Assembly: GCA_958296055.1 (NCBI GenBank)
Contig: CATQHS010000001.1
Coordinates: forward strand, 2,948,277-3,012,276
Direction of reading: 5' to 3'
Length of the DNA stretch: 64,000 bases
From: an uncultured Acidimicrobiales bacterium
GTDB taxonomy: Bacteria; Actinomycetota; Acidimicrobiia; Acidimicrobiales; Aldehydirespiratoraceae
Below the pieces are notes generated by a model. The model had not been told where the DNA came from and did no database searches. It worked only from the letters and a program-made list of their open reading frames with translations. The position numbers and the translations under genes were made by a program. This document shows positions 18,595-26,720 of this stretch, piece by piece (positions within the stretch are counted from its first letter, which is position 1; each line of letters opens with the position of its first letter).

Positions 18595-19715
18595 GCCCGG
18601 TCCTGGGCCGAGAGGCGCTCGCCGAACAGGCCGCTGGGCCTGATCAGCAGCACCAGGATCAGCACCGCGAACGCCACCGCGTCCCGCAACTGGGACACGC
18701 CGCTCACCCCGAGCGGCTCCAGGATCATCAGCGGCCCCACCGCCTCGGCCGTGCCCAGGGTCAATCCGCCGGCCATGGCCCCGCCCATGTTGCCGATCCC
18801 GCCCACCACCGCGGCGCTGAAGGCCTTGATGCCGGGCAGGAAGCCGGTGGTGTGGACCACGCTGCGGAACAGGAGTCCCCAAAGGATGCCCGCCACCCCG
18901 GCCATGGCCCCGCCCACCGCGAAGGTGGTGACGATGGTGCGGTCGACGTTGATGCCCATGAGGGCGGCGATCTCCTTGTCCTCGGCCACCGCCCGCATGG
19001 ACCGGCCCATCCGGGTCCGCTCCACCATGAACCACAGCAGGGCCATGGACAGCGCCGCCACCGCGATCACCAGGATGCGGGTGCCCTGGATGTCCAGGGG
19101 CGTGTACTTGGCGGTGAGCCACTCGGGCAGGCCCGGGTAGGCCTTGGCCCCGGGGCCGAGCAGCACCACCGACACGTTCTGGATGAAGAACGACACGCCG
19201 ATGGAGGTGATCAGGGCCACCAGGAAGGGCGACCCCCGCAGCGGCCGGTACGCCACCCGCTCCATCACCACGGCGGTGGCGGTGGAGGCGATGGTGGCCA
19301 GCAGCACTATCAGCACCAGCGAGCCGATGAAGTTCGACTCCCAGGCCCCGGCGTCGGCCAGCTTGTTGGAGGCGATCATCCCGGTCATGGCCCCCACCAT
19401 GAACACCTCGCCGTGGGCGAAGTTGATGAACCCCAGCACCCCGTAGACCATCGAATAGCCCAGGGCGATCAGGCCGTACATGGCCCCCTGGGACAGGCCG
19501 GCCACCACCAGGCCCTGAATCTGGGCGCCGGTGAGGCCGGTGGCGTCGGGGTTGGCCCAGCGGGCGAACGGGTTGTCCGAGTTCACCTGCTGGGCGATGA
19601 AGGCGGCCAGGCCGATGACGATGACCCCCAGCGCCACCACCCGCAGACCGGTGAGGAACCAGTCGATCCGGGTGCGGGACCGGGAGGCGCCCCGACGGCG
19701 GATGCCGAGGGTCAC
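18591..19715 (-). CDS. livH: branched-chain amino acid ABC transporter permease LivH
   Basis: Inner-membrane permease (374 aa) with LivH features: GLSQGAMYGLIALGYSMVYG, FINFAHGEVFMVGA, RMGRSMRAVAEDKEIAALMG and AVVGGIGNMGGAMAGG. The first ~60 residues form an extra arginine-rich and hydrophobic N-terminus. The start is GTG; it overlaps (GTGA) the stop of a 14-codon frame that opens with ATG at 19756, which may couple its translation. It is followed without gap by the LivM-LivG fusion and preceded by the binding-protein genes. Confidence 0.94.
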   Translation of the reverse strand: MTLGIRRRGASRSRTRIDWFLTGLRVVALGVIVIGLAAFIAQQVNSDNPFARWANPDATGLTGAQIQGLVVAGLSQGAMYGLIALGYSMVYGVLGFINFAHGEVFMVGAMTGMIASNKLADAGAWESNFIGSLVLIVLLATIASTATAVVMERVAYRPLRGSPFLVALITSIGVSFFIQNVSVVLLGPGAKAYPGLPEWLTAKYTPLDIQGTRILVIAVAALSMALLWFMVERTRMGRSMRAVAEDKEIAALMGINVDRTIVTTFAVGGAMAGVAGILWGLLFRSVVHTTGFLPGIKAFSAAVVGGIGNMGGAMAGGLTLGTAEAVGPLMILEPLGVSGVSQLRDAVAFAVLILVLLIRPSGLFGERLSAQDRA

Positions 19716-19790
19716 CTCCCGCTCCCGTCGCGCCCCGCGACCGGTGCTGCCGTCATGTGGCCTGCCCGCCTCTGAACGGCTCGGAGCCCC

Positions 19791-21173
19791 TTAGTTGGGG
19801 ACGTACTCGAAGACGACGTTGGATTTGCTGGCGTCGAGGTCGTCGGCGCTGTCGTGGCGGATGACGGTGATGCGGGCCGCCGCGCAGTCTCCGTAGCCGT
19901 CGCAGGCGAGGGTGCCGGTGATCCCGGCGTAGCCCGAGACCCCGTCGAGGTGCTGGCGCACCCCGGCCCGGTCGATCATCAGAGATCCGTCGCTGACGTA
20001 GGAGGCGGCCTCGATGGCTTCCAGCAGCAGGGTGGTGGCGTCGTAGGCGTGGGCCCAGAACGACGCCTCGGGGGCCGAGCCGTAGGTGGTTTCGTAGGCG
20101 GCCAGGAAGTCGTCGGCGCTCACGCCGGTGCTCTGGTTGGTGTTGGTCCCGTAGCGCAGGTCCGGCCCCGAGAAGTACATGCCCTCGGACTGGGGCAACT
20201 CCAGGAAGGTGTCCACCAGCAGGCCGTCCGCCCCCAGCCGGGCCGCGTCCTGGAGCCCGGCCACGCCGGGGGCCTGGTCGGCCACGAAGTCACCGGCGGG
20301 CTGGAAGATGGGGAAGAACAACGCCTGAGGCGTTCCGGCGGCCAGCTCGGTGAGCACCGGCACCATGTCGGTGTCCTCCTTGTTGATGCCGGTGAAGCCG
20401 GTCATCTCGCCGCCGAGGGCTTCGAAGGAGTTGGCGAAGCTCTGGGCCAGGCCCTGGGTGTAGGGGTCGCCGTCGTGGATGGCTGCCGCGGTGGTGAGGC
20501 CCAGGTCCTCGAACACGAACTGGGCCACGGCCGCGCCCTGGATCAGGTCGTTGTGGGCGGTGCGGTAGTAGCCGGGCTGGTAGCTGTCGCCGGGGGTGCC
20601 GGCCAAGTCCGAGGTGAGCGACGGGGAGGTGTTGGACGGCGAGATCATCACCATGTTGGCCGCGCTGATCAGCGGCGAGGCCGCCACCGCCGCCCCCGAG
20701 CAGGAGGTGCCGATGACCCCGATCACCTGGTCGTCGGCCACGATGGTCTGGGCCGCGGCCTGGCCCCCGTCGGCCGAGCACAGGTCGTCGAGGCCGGTGC
20801 CCATGTCCACGTCGAAGCCCCGGATCGCCCCGTAGTCGGCGATGGCCATCTCGATGGCCCGCTGCATGGGCAGGCCCAGGAAGGCCACGTCGCCGGTTAT
20901 GGCATTGAGCGAGCGGATCTGGACGGCCTCGCCGGCCGACACCTCCACCTCGCCCAGCGACCCGTCGCCCATGTAGTCGGGCGGTGCCGGGGCCGGGGCC
21001 TCGGTGGTGGTTGCGGCTGGCGCGGTTGTCTCGGTGTCGTCTCCGTCGTCGCCGCCGCAGGCCGCGGCCACCAAGGCGAACGAGGCCATGATCGAAAGCA
21101 GGGCCAGGAATCGGCCCCGCTTCCATTTCCGTCCCTTACGGATTGGCGCTGCCGTGGTTGCTGCGATGGCCAT
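19791..21173 (-). CDS. ABC transporter substrate-binding lipoprotein (LivK-like, copy 1)
   Basis: Type I periplasmic-binding-protein lipoprotein, 460 aa, probably the binding partner of the adjacent Liv permease. The N-terminus has Arg/Lys residues, a hydrophobic stretch and lipobox LVAAACGG, then a Thr/Ala/Pro linker. Family features: QIRSLNAITGDVAFLG, ADDQVIGVIGTSCSG, MVMISPSNTSPSLT, GYYRTAHNDLIQG. A strong GGAGGTTC precedes the ATG. It is one of three tandem paralogues; this copy is nearest the permeases. The ligand cannot be deduced. Confidence 0.9.
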   Translation of the reverse strand: MAIAATTAAPIRKGRKWKRGRFLALLSIMASFALVAAACGGDDGDDTETTAPAATTTEAPAPAPPDYMGDGSLGEVEVSAGEAVQIRSLNAITGDVAFLGLPMQRAIEMAIADYGAIRGFDVDMGTGLDDLCSADGGQAAAQTIVADDQVIGVIGTSCSGAAVAASPLISAANMVMISPSNTSPSLTSDLAGTPGDSYQPGYYRTAHNDLIQGAAVAQFVFEDLGLTTAAAIHDGDPYTQGLAQSFANSFEALGGEMTGFTGINKEDTDMVPVLTELAAGTPQALFFPIFQPAGDFVADQAPGVAGLQDAARLGADGLLVDTFLELPQSEGMYFSGPDLRYGTNTNQSTGVSADDFLAAYETTYGSAPEASFWAHAYDATTLLLEAIEAASYVSDGSLMIDRAGVRQHLDGVSGYAGITGTLACDGYGDCAAARITVIRHDSADDLDASKSNVVFEYVPN

Positions 21174-21267
21174 CGGTGAACCTCCATGGTCGACCGGCCG
21201 AGCGCGTGGTCCCAAGCCGGGTGCTCTCTCTATAACTCTAACAATCGCCCCCGGTGCAGATGAAGCA

Positions 21268-22494
21268 TTAGGGGGCGTATTCGAAGACGATGTTGCGCCT
21301 GCTGGCCGCGATGTCGTCGGCCCGGTCGTGGCGGATGACGGTGATGCGGGCCGCGCCGCAGTCTCCGTAGTCATCGCAGGTGAGGGTGCCGGTGATCCCG
21401 GCGTAGCCCGAGACCCCGTCGAGGTGCTGACGGACCCCGGCCCGGTCGATCACCAGGGCCCCGTCGTCGCCGACCCGGGAGGCGGCCTCTATGGCCTCCA
21501 GCAGCAGGGTGGCGGCGTCGTAGGCGTGGGCCCAGTACGGCGCCTCGGGGAGCGAGTCGTAGGCGGCCTCATAGTCGGCCAGGAAAGCCTCGGCGCCTTT
21601 GCCGGTGCTCTGGTTGGTGTTGGCCCCGTAGCGCAGGTCCGGCCCCGAGAGGTACATGCCCTCGGTTTGGGGCAGTTCCAAGAAGCTGTCGGACAGCAGG
21701 CTGTCGGCTCCGATCAGCACCGCGCTCTCCAGTCCCGGCACCCGAGGAGCCTGGTCGGCCACGAAGCCGCCGGCCGATTGGAAGACGGGGAAGAACAGGA
21801 CTTGGGGCCTGCGGGCGGCGAGTTCGGTGAGCGCCGGCGCCATGTCGGTGTCTTCTTTGGCTATCTCGGCCAAGCCGGTGATCTGGCCGCCCAGGGCTTC
21901 GAGGGAGTTGGCGAAGCTCTGGGTCAGGCCCCGGGTGTAGGGGTCGCCGTCGTGGATGGCCGCCGCGGTGGTGAGGCCCAGGCCCTCGACCACGAATCGG
22001 GCTACGGCTTCGCCCTGGATCAGGTCGTTGTGGGAGGTGCGGTAATAGCCGGGGCGGTGGTTCTCGCCGGGGGTGCCGGCCAGGTCCGAGGTGAGCGACG
22101 GGGAGGTGTTGGACGGCGAGATCATCACCATGCCCGCCGCGCTGATCAGCGGGGACGCCTCTGCCGCCGCCACCGAGCACGAGGTGCCGATGACCCCGAT
22201 CACCTGGTCGTCGGCGGTGATGGTCTGGGCCCCGGCCCGGCCCCCGTCGGCCGAGCACAGGTCGTCGAGGCCGACGCCCATGTCCACGTTGAAGCCCCGG
22301 ATCGCCCCGTAGTCGGCGATGGCCATCTCCACGGCCCGCTGTCTGGACAGTCCCGAAGGGTCCGGGTCTCCGCCTATGGAGTTGAGCGAGCGGATCTGGA
22401 CCGCCTCGCCGGCTGGCACCTCCACTGTGCCCAGCGACCCGTCGCCCACCGGATCGGGTTCGTCGCCGCCGTCGCCGCAGGCCCCGGCCGTCAA
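21268..22494 (-). CDS. ABC transporter substrate-binding protein (LivK-like, copy 2, start lost?)
   Basis: Paralogue of its neighbours, sharing most residues (for example MVMISPSNTSPSLTSDLAGT and RAGVRQHLDGVSGYAGITGT). The only canonical start is TTG at 22494, which begins six codons before the lipobox cysteine (LTAGAC) and would leave no signal peptide. The signal peptide is nevertheless encoded in frame upstream (a basic RKRRRRQ segment, then RLPARLGVAISLA) but without ATG, GTG or TTG. A 15-bp triple repeat lies at the expected 5' end. It may use CTG, have lost its start, or be decaying. Confidence 0.78.
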   Translation of the reverse strand: MTAGACGDGGDEPDPVGDGSLGTVEVPAGEAVQIRSLNSIGGDPDPSGLSRQRAVEMAIADYGAIRGFNVDMGVGLDDLCSADGGRAGAQTITADDQVIGVIGTSCSVAAAEASPLISAAGMVMISPSNTSPSLTSDLAGTPGENHRPGYYRTSHNDLIQGEAVARFVVEGLGLTTAAAIHDGDPYTRGLTQSFANSLEALGGQITGLAEIAKEDTDMAPALTELAARRPQVLFFPVFQSAGGFVADQAPRVPGLESAVLIGADSLLSDSFLELPQTEGMYLSGPDLRYGANTNQSTGKGAEAFLADYEAAYDSLPEAPYWAHAYDAATLLLEAIEAASRVGDDGALVIDRAGVRQHLDGVSGYAGITGTLTCDDYGDCGAARITVIRHDRADDIAASRRNIVFEYAP

Positions 22495-22590
22495 GGCGAG
22501 CGAGATGGCAACCCCCAGCCGGGCCGGGAGCCGGCCCGGCTGTCGGCGGCGCCGCTTCCGGGCGGGCGCTGCCGGTGTTCGCGCCTGGTA

Positions 22591-22635
22591 TCTCAGGGGT
22601 GTTGACCTCAGAGGTGTTGATCTCAGGGGTATTGG
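22591..22635. repeat. 15-bp tandem repeat at the livK copy 2/copy 3 junction
   Basis: Three 15-bp units (TCTCAGGGGTGTTGA and variants) in a row. The last unit holds the stop codon of copy 3. They lie where the start region of copy 2 would be expected. Confidence 0.8.
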
Positions 22636-23927
22636 AAGACGATGTTGGATTTGCTGGCGTCGAGGTCGTCTTTGTCGTCGTGGCGGATGACGGTGAGGCG
22701 GGCCGCGCTGCAGTCTCCGAAATCGTCGCAGGTGAGGGTGCCGGTGATGCCCTGGTAGCCGGTGACCCCGTCGAGGTGCTGGCGCACCCCGGCCCGGTCG
22801 ATCACCAGGGCCCCGTCGTCGTTGATCCAGGAGGCGGCCTTGATGGCATCTAGCAGCAGGGTGGCGGCGTCGTAGGAGTGGGCCCAGTAGGCGCCCTCGG
22901 GGGGCGAGCCGTAGGTGGCCTCATAGGCGGTCAGGAAGGCTTCGGCGTCTTTGCCGGTGCTTTGGTTGGTGTTGGCCCCGTAGCGCAGATCGGGGCCGGT
23001 TATGTACAGACCTTCCGATTGGGGGAGTTGCATGAACGAGTCCACCAGCAGGGCGGCGCCTGCGACCAGAACGGTGTTCTCGAGTCCCGGGACTTCTGGG
23101 GCTTGGTCGGCTATGAAATCGCCGGCGGGCTGGAAGATGGGGAAGAACAGCGCCTGGGGTGCCCCGGCGGCGAACTCGGTGAGCACCGGCACCATGTCGG
23201 TGTCCTCCTTGTTGATGCCTGCGAAGCCGACAATCTGGCCGCCGAGGGACTGGTAGGAGTCGGAGAAGCTCTGGGCTAGGCCCTGGGTGTAGGGGTCGCC
23301 GTCGTGGATGGTCGCCGCGGTGGTGAGGCCCAGATCCTCGTATACGAACCGAGCCACGGCCTCCCCTTGGATCAGGTCGTTCTGAGAGGTGCGGTAGTAG
23401 CCGGGGTGATAGCTCTCGCCGGGGGTGCCGGCCAGGTCCGAGGTGAGTGACGGGGAGGTGTTGGACGGCGAGATCATGACCATGCCCGCGGCGCTGATGA
23501 GCGGGGAGGCCGCCACCGCCGCCCCCGAGCAGGAGGTGCCGATGACTCCGATCACCTGGTCGTCGGCCACGATGGTCTGGGCCGCGGCCTGGCCTCCGTC
23601 GGCCGAGCACAGGTCGTCGAGGCCGGTGCCCATGTCCACGTCGAAGCCCCGGATCGCCCCGTAGTCGGCGATGGCCAACTCCACGCCCCGCTGATTGGGT
23701 ATCCCCAGAGCGGCCACGTCGGCGCTGATGGCGTTGAGCGAGCGGATCTGGACGGCCTCGCCGGCCGGCACCTCCACCGTGCCCAGCGACCCGTCGCCGG
23801 TGTGATCGGGCTGGGCTGGCGCCGAGGCGGTGACCGCGGGCTCGGCGTCTTCGGACCCGCCGCCGCATCCTGCGGCCAGCAGGGCGAATGCGATCGCCGC
23901 TCCCGAGAAAGCCAACCGGCCCGACAC
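22623..23927 (-). CDS. ABC transporter substrate-binding lipoprotein (LivK-like, copy 3)
   Basis: Third tandem paralogue, 434 aa. Signal peptide MSGRLAFSGAAIAFALLAAG with lipobox LLAAGC, then the same type I binding fold (VQIRSLNAISADVAALG, ADDQVIGVIGTSCSG, RAGVRQHLDGVTGYQGITGT). The GTG start has no Shine-Dalgarno but is preceded by TATACT ending 7 bases upstream, so the mRNA is probably leaderless and this is likely the first gene of the liv operon. It is divergent from aroK. Confidence 0.9.
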   Translation of the reverse strand: MSGRLAFSGAAIAFALLAAGCGGGSEDAEPAVTASAPAQPDHTGDGSLGTVEVPAGEAVQIRSLNAISADVAALGIPNQRGVELAIADYGAIRGFDVDMGTGLDDLCSADGGQAAAQTIVADDQVIGVIGTSCSGAAVAASPLISAAGMVMISPSNTSPSLTSDLAGTPGESYHPGYYRTSQNDLIQGEAVARFVYEDLGLTTAATIHDGDPYTQGLAQSFSDSYQSLGGQIVGFAGINKEDTDMVPVLTEFAAGAPQALFFPIFQPAGDFIADQAPEVPGLENTVLVAGAALLVDSFMQLPQSEGLYITGPDLRYGANTNQSTGKDAEAFLTAYEATYGSPPEGAYWAHSYDAATLLLDAIKAASWINDDGALVIDRAGVRQHLDGVTGYQGITGTLTCDDFGDCSAARLTVIRHDDKDDLDASKSNIVFQYP

Positions 23928-23940
23928 GCCCTCCAGTATA
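23928..23940 (-). promoter_or_regulatory. -10 element of leaderless livK copy 3
   Basis: On the minus strand TATACT is followed by 7 bases and then the GTG start codon. This is the best -10 match of the leaderless set in the window and probably drives the liv operon. Confidence 0.55.
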
Positions 23941-23999
23941 GGCCCGGCCTGCCGGTGCCATCCATGGGCGGACGCCGGCCTCCGCCGCGGAGCCGCAAC

Positions 24000-24013
24000 T
24001 AGCCTCCGGGGGC
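24000..24013 (+). promoter_or_regulatory. -10 element of leaderless aroK
   Basis: TAGCCT is followed by 8 bases and the GTG of aroK. No Shine-Dalgarno sequence is present. Confidence 0.4.
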
Positions 24014-24571
24014 GTGAGCGGGGGCCGCAACATCGTCCTCACCGGGTTCATGGGAACCGGCAAGACCGCGGTGGGGCGGGCCTTGGCCCAGCAGACCGGC
24101 CGCGAGTTGGTGGACACCGACGTGGTGATCGTGGAACGGGCCGGGCCCATCCCCGAGATATTCGAGCGGCGGGGCGAGGACGAGTTCCGCCGACTGGAAC
24201 GGGCGGTGGCCCGGGAGCTGGCCGGGCGCACCGGCTTGGTCATCGCCACCGGGGGGGCCACCATGCTCGATCCCGCCAACCGGGCCGCCCTGGCCGCCAC
24301 CGGCGACGTGGTGTGCCTCACCGCCGACACCGACGCCATCGTCGAGCGGGTCACCGCCGGCGGCGGAGCAGCCCGCCGCCCTCTCCTGGCCGGGGGAGAT
24401 CCAGGAGATCCAGGAGATCCAGAGGGGGGCGTGAGGGCCCGGGTGGAGGCCCTGCTGGTCGAGCGGGCCGAGGGCTACGGCCGGTTCCCCCAGGTGGACA
24501 CCACCGGCCGCCCCCCCTCGGAGGCGGCCGGCGCGGTGCTGGCCGTCATCGCCGGCCTCCGAGCCCCCTGA
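24014..24571 (+). CDS. aroK: shikimate kinase
   Basis: Phosphorylates shikimate at the 3-OH in aromatic amino acid synthesis. Motifs: Walker A GFMGTGKTAVGRAL, shikimate-binding DTDVVI, RGEDEFRRLE, TGGATM and the LID arginine region RRPLLAGG. The usual GGG of the substrate site reads GGA. Just after the LID, a 9-bp sequence (GGAGATCCA) is repeated three times and encodes GDPGDPGDP. Length 185 aa is near normal. The remaining aro genes are not adjacent. Confidence 0.92.
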   Translation: MSGGRNIVLTGFMGTGKTAVGRALAQQTGRELVDTDVVIVERAGPIPEIFERRGEDEFRRLERAVARELAGRTGLVIATGGATMLDPANRAALAATGDVVCLTADTDAIVERVTAGGGAARRPLLAGGDPGDPGDPEGGVRARVEALLVERAEGYGRFPQVDTTGRPPSEAAGAVLAVIAGLRAP

Positions 24572-24591
24572 CCCCCTGGCCTCTTACCGGG

Positions 24592-25203
24592 TCAGCCCCC
24601 CAGGTCGGCCCAGCGGCGGATCCAGGCGTGCATGGCGATGCCCGCGGCCACCCCGGCGTTGATGGATCGGGTGGAGCCGAACTGGGCGATGGACACCACC
24701 GGGTCGGCCGCGGCCCGGGCGGGCTCGGACAGGCCCGGGCCCTCTTGGCCGAACAGCAGCAGGCAGCGCCGGGGCAGCTCGGCCGTCTCGACGGGAACGG
24801 CGCCGGGCAGGTTGTCCACCCCCACGATGGGCAGATCCTCGGAGGCGGCCCAGATGGCCAGGTCTTCGACGGAGCGGTGGTGGCGGACGTGCTGGTAGAC
24901 GTCGGTCATCATGGCCCCCCGGCGGTTCCAGCGCCGCTTGCCCACGATGTGCACCTCGGCGGCCAAAAAGGCGTTGGCGGTGCGCACCACCGTGCCGATG
25001 TTGCGGTCGTGGTCCCAGTTCTCGATGGCGATGTGGAAGGGGTGCCGGCGGGTGTCGAGGTCGGCGACTATGGCCTCCACGCTCCAGTAGCGGTACCGGT
25101 CGATCACGTTGCGCCGGTCGCCGCCCCGTAGCAGTTCCTCGTCGAGGTGGTCGCCGACGGGCCAGGGCTTGGGGTGCGGACCGACGCCGACGGGATCGGC
25201 CAT
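24592..25203 (-). CDS. SpoU-family RNA 2'-O-methyltransferase
   Basis: SPOUT methyltransferase of the TrmH/SpoU type, 203 aa, acting on tRNA or rRNA ribose. The three SpoU motifs are seen: IENWDHDRNIGTVVRTANAF (motif 1), LLLFGQEGPGLS (motif 2) and IAQFGSTRSINAGVAAGIAM (motif 3), which together form the SAM-binding knot. The ATG at 25203 is only 24 bases from the start of the divergent channel gene. Convergent with aroK. Target base unknown. Confidence 0.9.
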   Translation of the reverse strand: MADPVGVGPHPKPWPVGDHLDEELLRGGDRRNVIDRYRYWSVEAIVADLDTRRHPFHIAIENWDHDRNIGTVVRTANAFLAAEVHIVGKRRWNRRGAMMTDVYQHVRHHRSVEDLAIWAASEDLPIVGVDNLPGAVPVETAELPRRCLLLFGQEGPGLSEPARAAADPVVSIAQFGSTRSINAGVAAGIAMHAWIRRWADLGG

Positions 25204-25214
25204 CGAACCAACCC

Positions 25215-25227
25215 TAATCTGGGCGCC
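25215..25227 (+). promoter_or_regulatory. -10 element of leaderless channel gene
   Basis: TAATCT ends 7 bases before the GTG. The whole divergent interval between the two start codons is 24 bases, so both genes must be expressed from extremely short or leaderless transcripts. Confidence 0.45.
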
Positions 25228-26004
25228 GTGAGGATTGTACTCCGGCGCCGTCCGAGGCTGGCTCGACGGGTACCGCGGGACCCCTGGGGTCGTTTTCGGG
25301 CCGGTTTGCTCGGGCTCGGCGCGGTGATCGTGGTCGGCACCGCCGGCTACGCCATCCTGGGCCTGAGCCTGCTTGACGCCGTGTACCAGACGGTGGTCAC
25401 CGTCTCCACCGTGGGGTTCCGGGAGCTGGGCGAGGTCGGGCATCGGTACCAGCTCTTCACCATCGTTCTGATCCTGTTCGGCACGGGCACGGCCCTGTAC
25501 ACGCTGGGCGTGCTGCTCGAGACGCTGTTCGAGGGCCATCTCAACGACCAGTTCGGGAGGCGACGGATGCAAAAGGAGATCAACGGATTGAAGGCCCACA
25601 TCGTGGTGTGCGGGTACGGCCAAGTGGGCCAGGCCATCGCGGCCGAGTTGAGCGGGGGCGGCCGGGAGGTGGTGATCGTCGACCGCCGCGACGACCTCGA
25701 GACCGAGATCCCGCTGGTGATCACCGGCGAGGCCACCGACGACGATGTCCTGGCCCGGGCCGGGCTCGGCCATGCTCGGACGCTGATCCTGGCTCTCGAC
25801 TCCGACACCGACAACCTCTACGTGACGCTCACCGCCCGCACTCTGCGGCCCGACCTGTTCATCGTGGCCCGGGCCAACAGCGAGACTGCCGAGCCCAAGC
25901 TCCGCCAGGCCGGCGCCAACCGGGTGGTCAACCCCCACGAGATCGGCGGCCGTCGCATGGCCGCCCTGGCCCTGGAGCCCCCACGCGACTTGCCCGGGGA
26001 TTGA
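25228..26004 (+). CDS. two-TM potassium-channel-like protein with RCK/TrkA-N domain
   Basis: 258 aa. Two membrane helices (LLGLGAVIVVGTAGYAILGL and LFTIVLILFGTGTALYTLGV) flank a pore loop TVVTVSTVGFRELGEV. A Rossmann RCK domain follows with HIVVCGYGQVGQAIAAEL, VIVDRR, ITGEATDDDVL and AGANRVVNPHEIGG. The filter position reads GFR rather than GYG, so potassium selectivity is not certain. There is no C-terminal RCK-C subdomain. It may be a ligand-gated potassium channel or a relative with altered selectivity. Confidence 0.85.
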   Translation: MRIVLRRRPRLARRVPRDPWGRFRAGLLGLGAVIVVGTAGYAILGLSLLDAVYQTVVTVSTVGFRELGEVGHRYQLFTIVLILFGTGTALYTLGVLLETLFEGHLNDQFGRRRMQKEINGLKAHIVVCGYGQVGQAIAAELSGGGREVVIVDRRDDLETEIPLVITGEATDDDVLARAGLGHARTLILALDSDTDNLYVTLTARTLRPDLFIVARANSETAEPKLRQAGANRVVNPHEIGGRRMAALALEPPRDLPGD

Positions 26005-26038
26005 CCTTCGGCTCCGTCATCAGCGTCGGGTCGTTGGG

Positions 26039-26662
26039 TTGATCTTCGTCTTCGCCCTGCACGCGGCCGGAGCCGCGGTGCTAGTAGTGGCCGGGCTGGC
26101 CAAGCTGGCCCGCCCCGGCCCCGCCGCAGACCTCCTGGCCCGGCTGGGGCTTCCGGCCCGGCTGGGTCTCGTTCGGCTGGCCGGGTTGGCCGAATGCGCC
26201 CTCGGCGCCGCCGCACTGGCCGTCGGCGACTCGGATCCGGCCCCCGTCGCGCTGCTGGTTGAGGCCGCCGGGTGGCCCTGGCCCCTGCACGGTGGGGCCA
26301 GATCGGTCTTGGCCGCGGCTGTCGGCGGGCTCTACGCCGTCTTCGCCTTCGTGGTCCTCAGAGCCCGAAGGCTGGGAGCCCCATCCTGCGGCTGCCTGGG
26401 CCGGGCCGGGGGACCGCCGTCGTTGAGCCAGGCCGCAGTGGACTTGGTCTTCGCCGCCGCGGCCCTGATCGCCTCCACCGCCCAGCCCGGCTTGACTAGC
26501 ACCCCCCTGGAGGTCCTAGAGCATGTGAACCCCCTCCTCTTCATACCGGCAGTCGGCGTGATCGCCGGCCTGGCCCTAGCCGTGCTCTCCGCCACCCCCC
26601 AGGCCGGGGGGTGGCACGGGGGCCAGGTTTTCGCCGCCCCGCGGCGAAAACCGCGCCCGTGA
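26039..26662 (+). CDS. MauE/DoxX-like membrane protein
   Basis: About 207 aa with four to five hydrophobic segments (LHAAGAAVLVVAGLAKLA, LAGLAECALGAAALAV, VLAAAVGGLYAVFAFVVL, LLFIPAVGVIAGLALAVL) and a CGCLG cysteine pair after the third, as in MauE-type proteins linked to disulfide or electron transfer. Start is TTG, the only one in frame. The last ~20 residues (ATPQAGGWHGGQVF...) are encoded by a copy of the dispersed repeat module, so the original C-terminus was probably replaced or extended. Confidence 0.65.
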   Translation: MIFVFALHAAGAAVLVVAGLAKLARPGPAADLLARLGLPARLGLVRLAGLAECALGAAALAVGDSDPAPVALLVEAAGWPWPLHGGARSVLAAAVGGLYAVFAFVVLRARRLGAPSCGCLGRAGGPPSLSQAAVDLVFAAAALIASTAQPGLTSTPLEVLEHVNPLLFIPAVGVIAGLALAVLSATPQAGGWHGGQVFAAPRRKPRP

Positions 26663-26690
26663 CAGGACCCGCCGGCCGGACAGAGCAAGG
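26591..26690 (-). repeat. solo copy of the GTCCTGTCAC dispersed repeat module
   Basis: On the minus strand this reads CTTGCTCTGTCCGGCCGG, then CGGGTCCTGTCACGGG, an internal palindrome (GGTTTTCGCCGC / GCGGCGAAAACC), then CCCCGTGCCACCCCCCGGCC. It is the same module seen twice at 58.2-58.4 kb and, without the palindrome, at 60.1 kb. It overlaps the end of the MauE-like gene. Confidence 0.85.
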
Positions 26691-26720
26691 GACAGGAAAG
26701 GGTCATAGCGAAGCGAAGGA

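Noticed and set aside
21174-21374. Upstream in-frame extension of LivK copy 1
   Set aside because: A good ribosome-binding site and the signal peptide place the start at 21173; the extension overlaps the end of copy 2.
22591-22635. A CRISPR-like or riboswitch element
   Set aside because: Only three 15-bp units in direct tandem without spacers; better explained by slippage.
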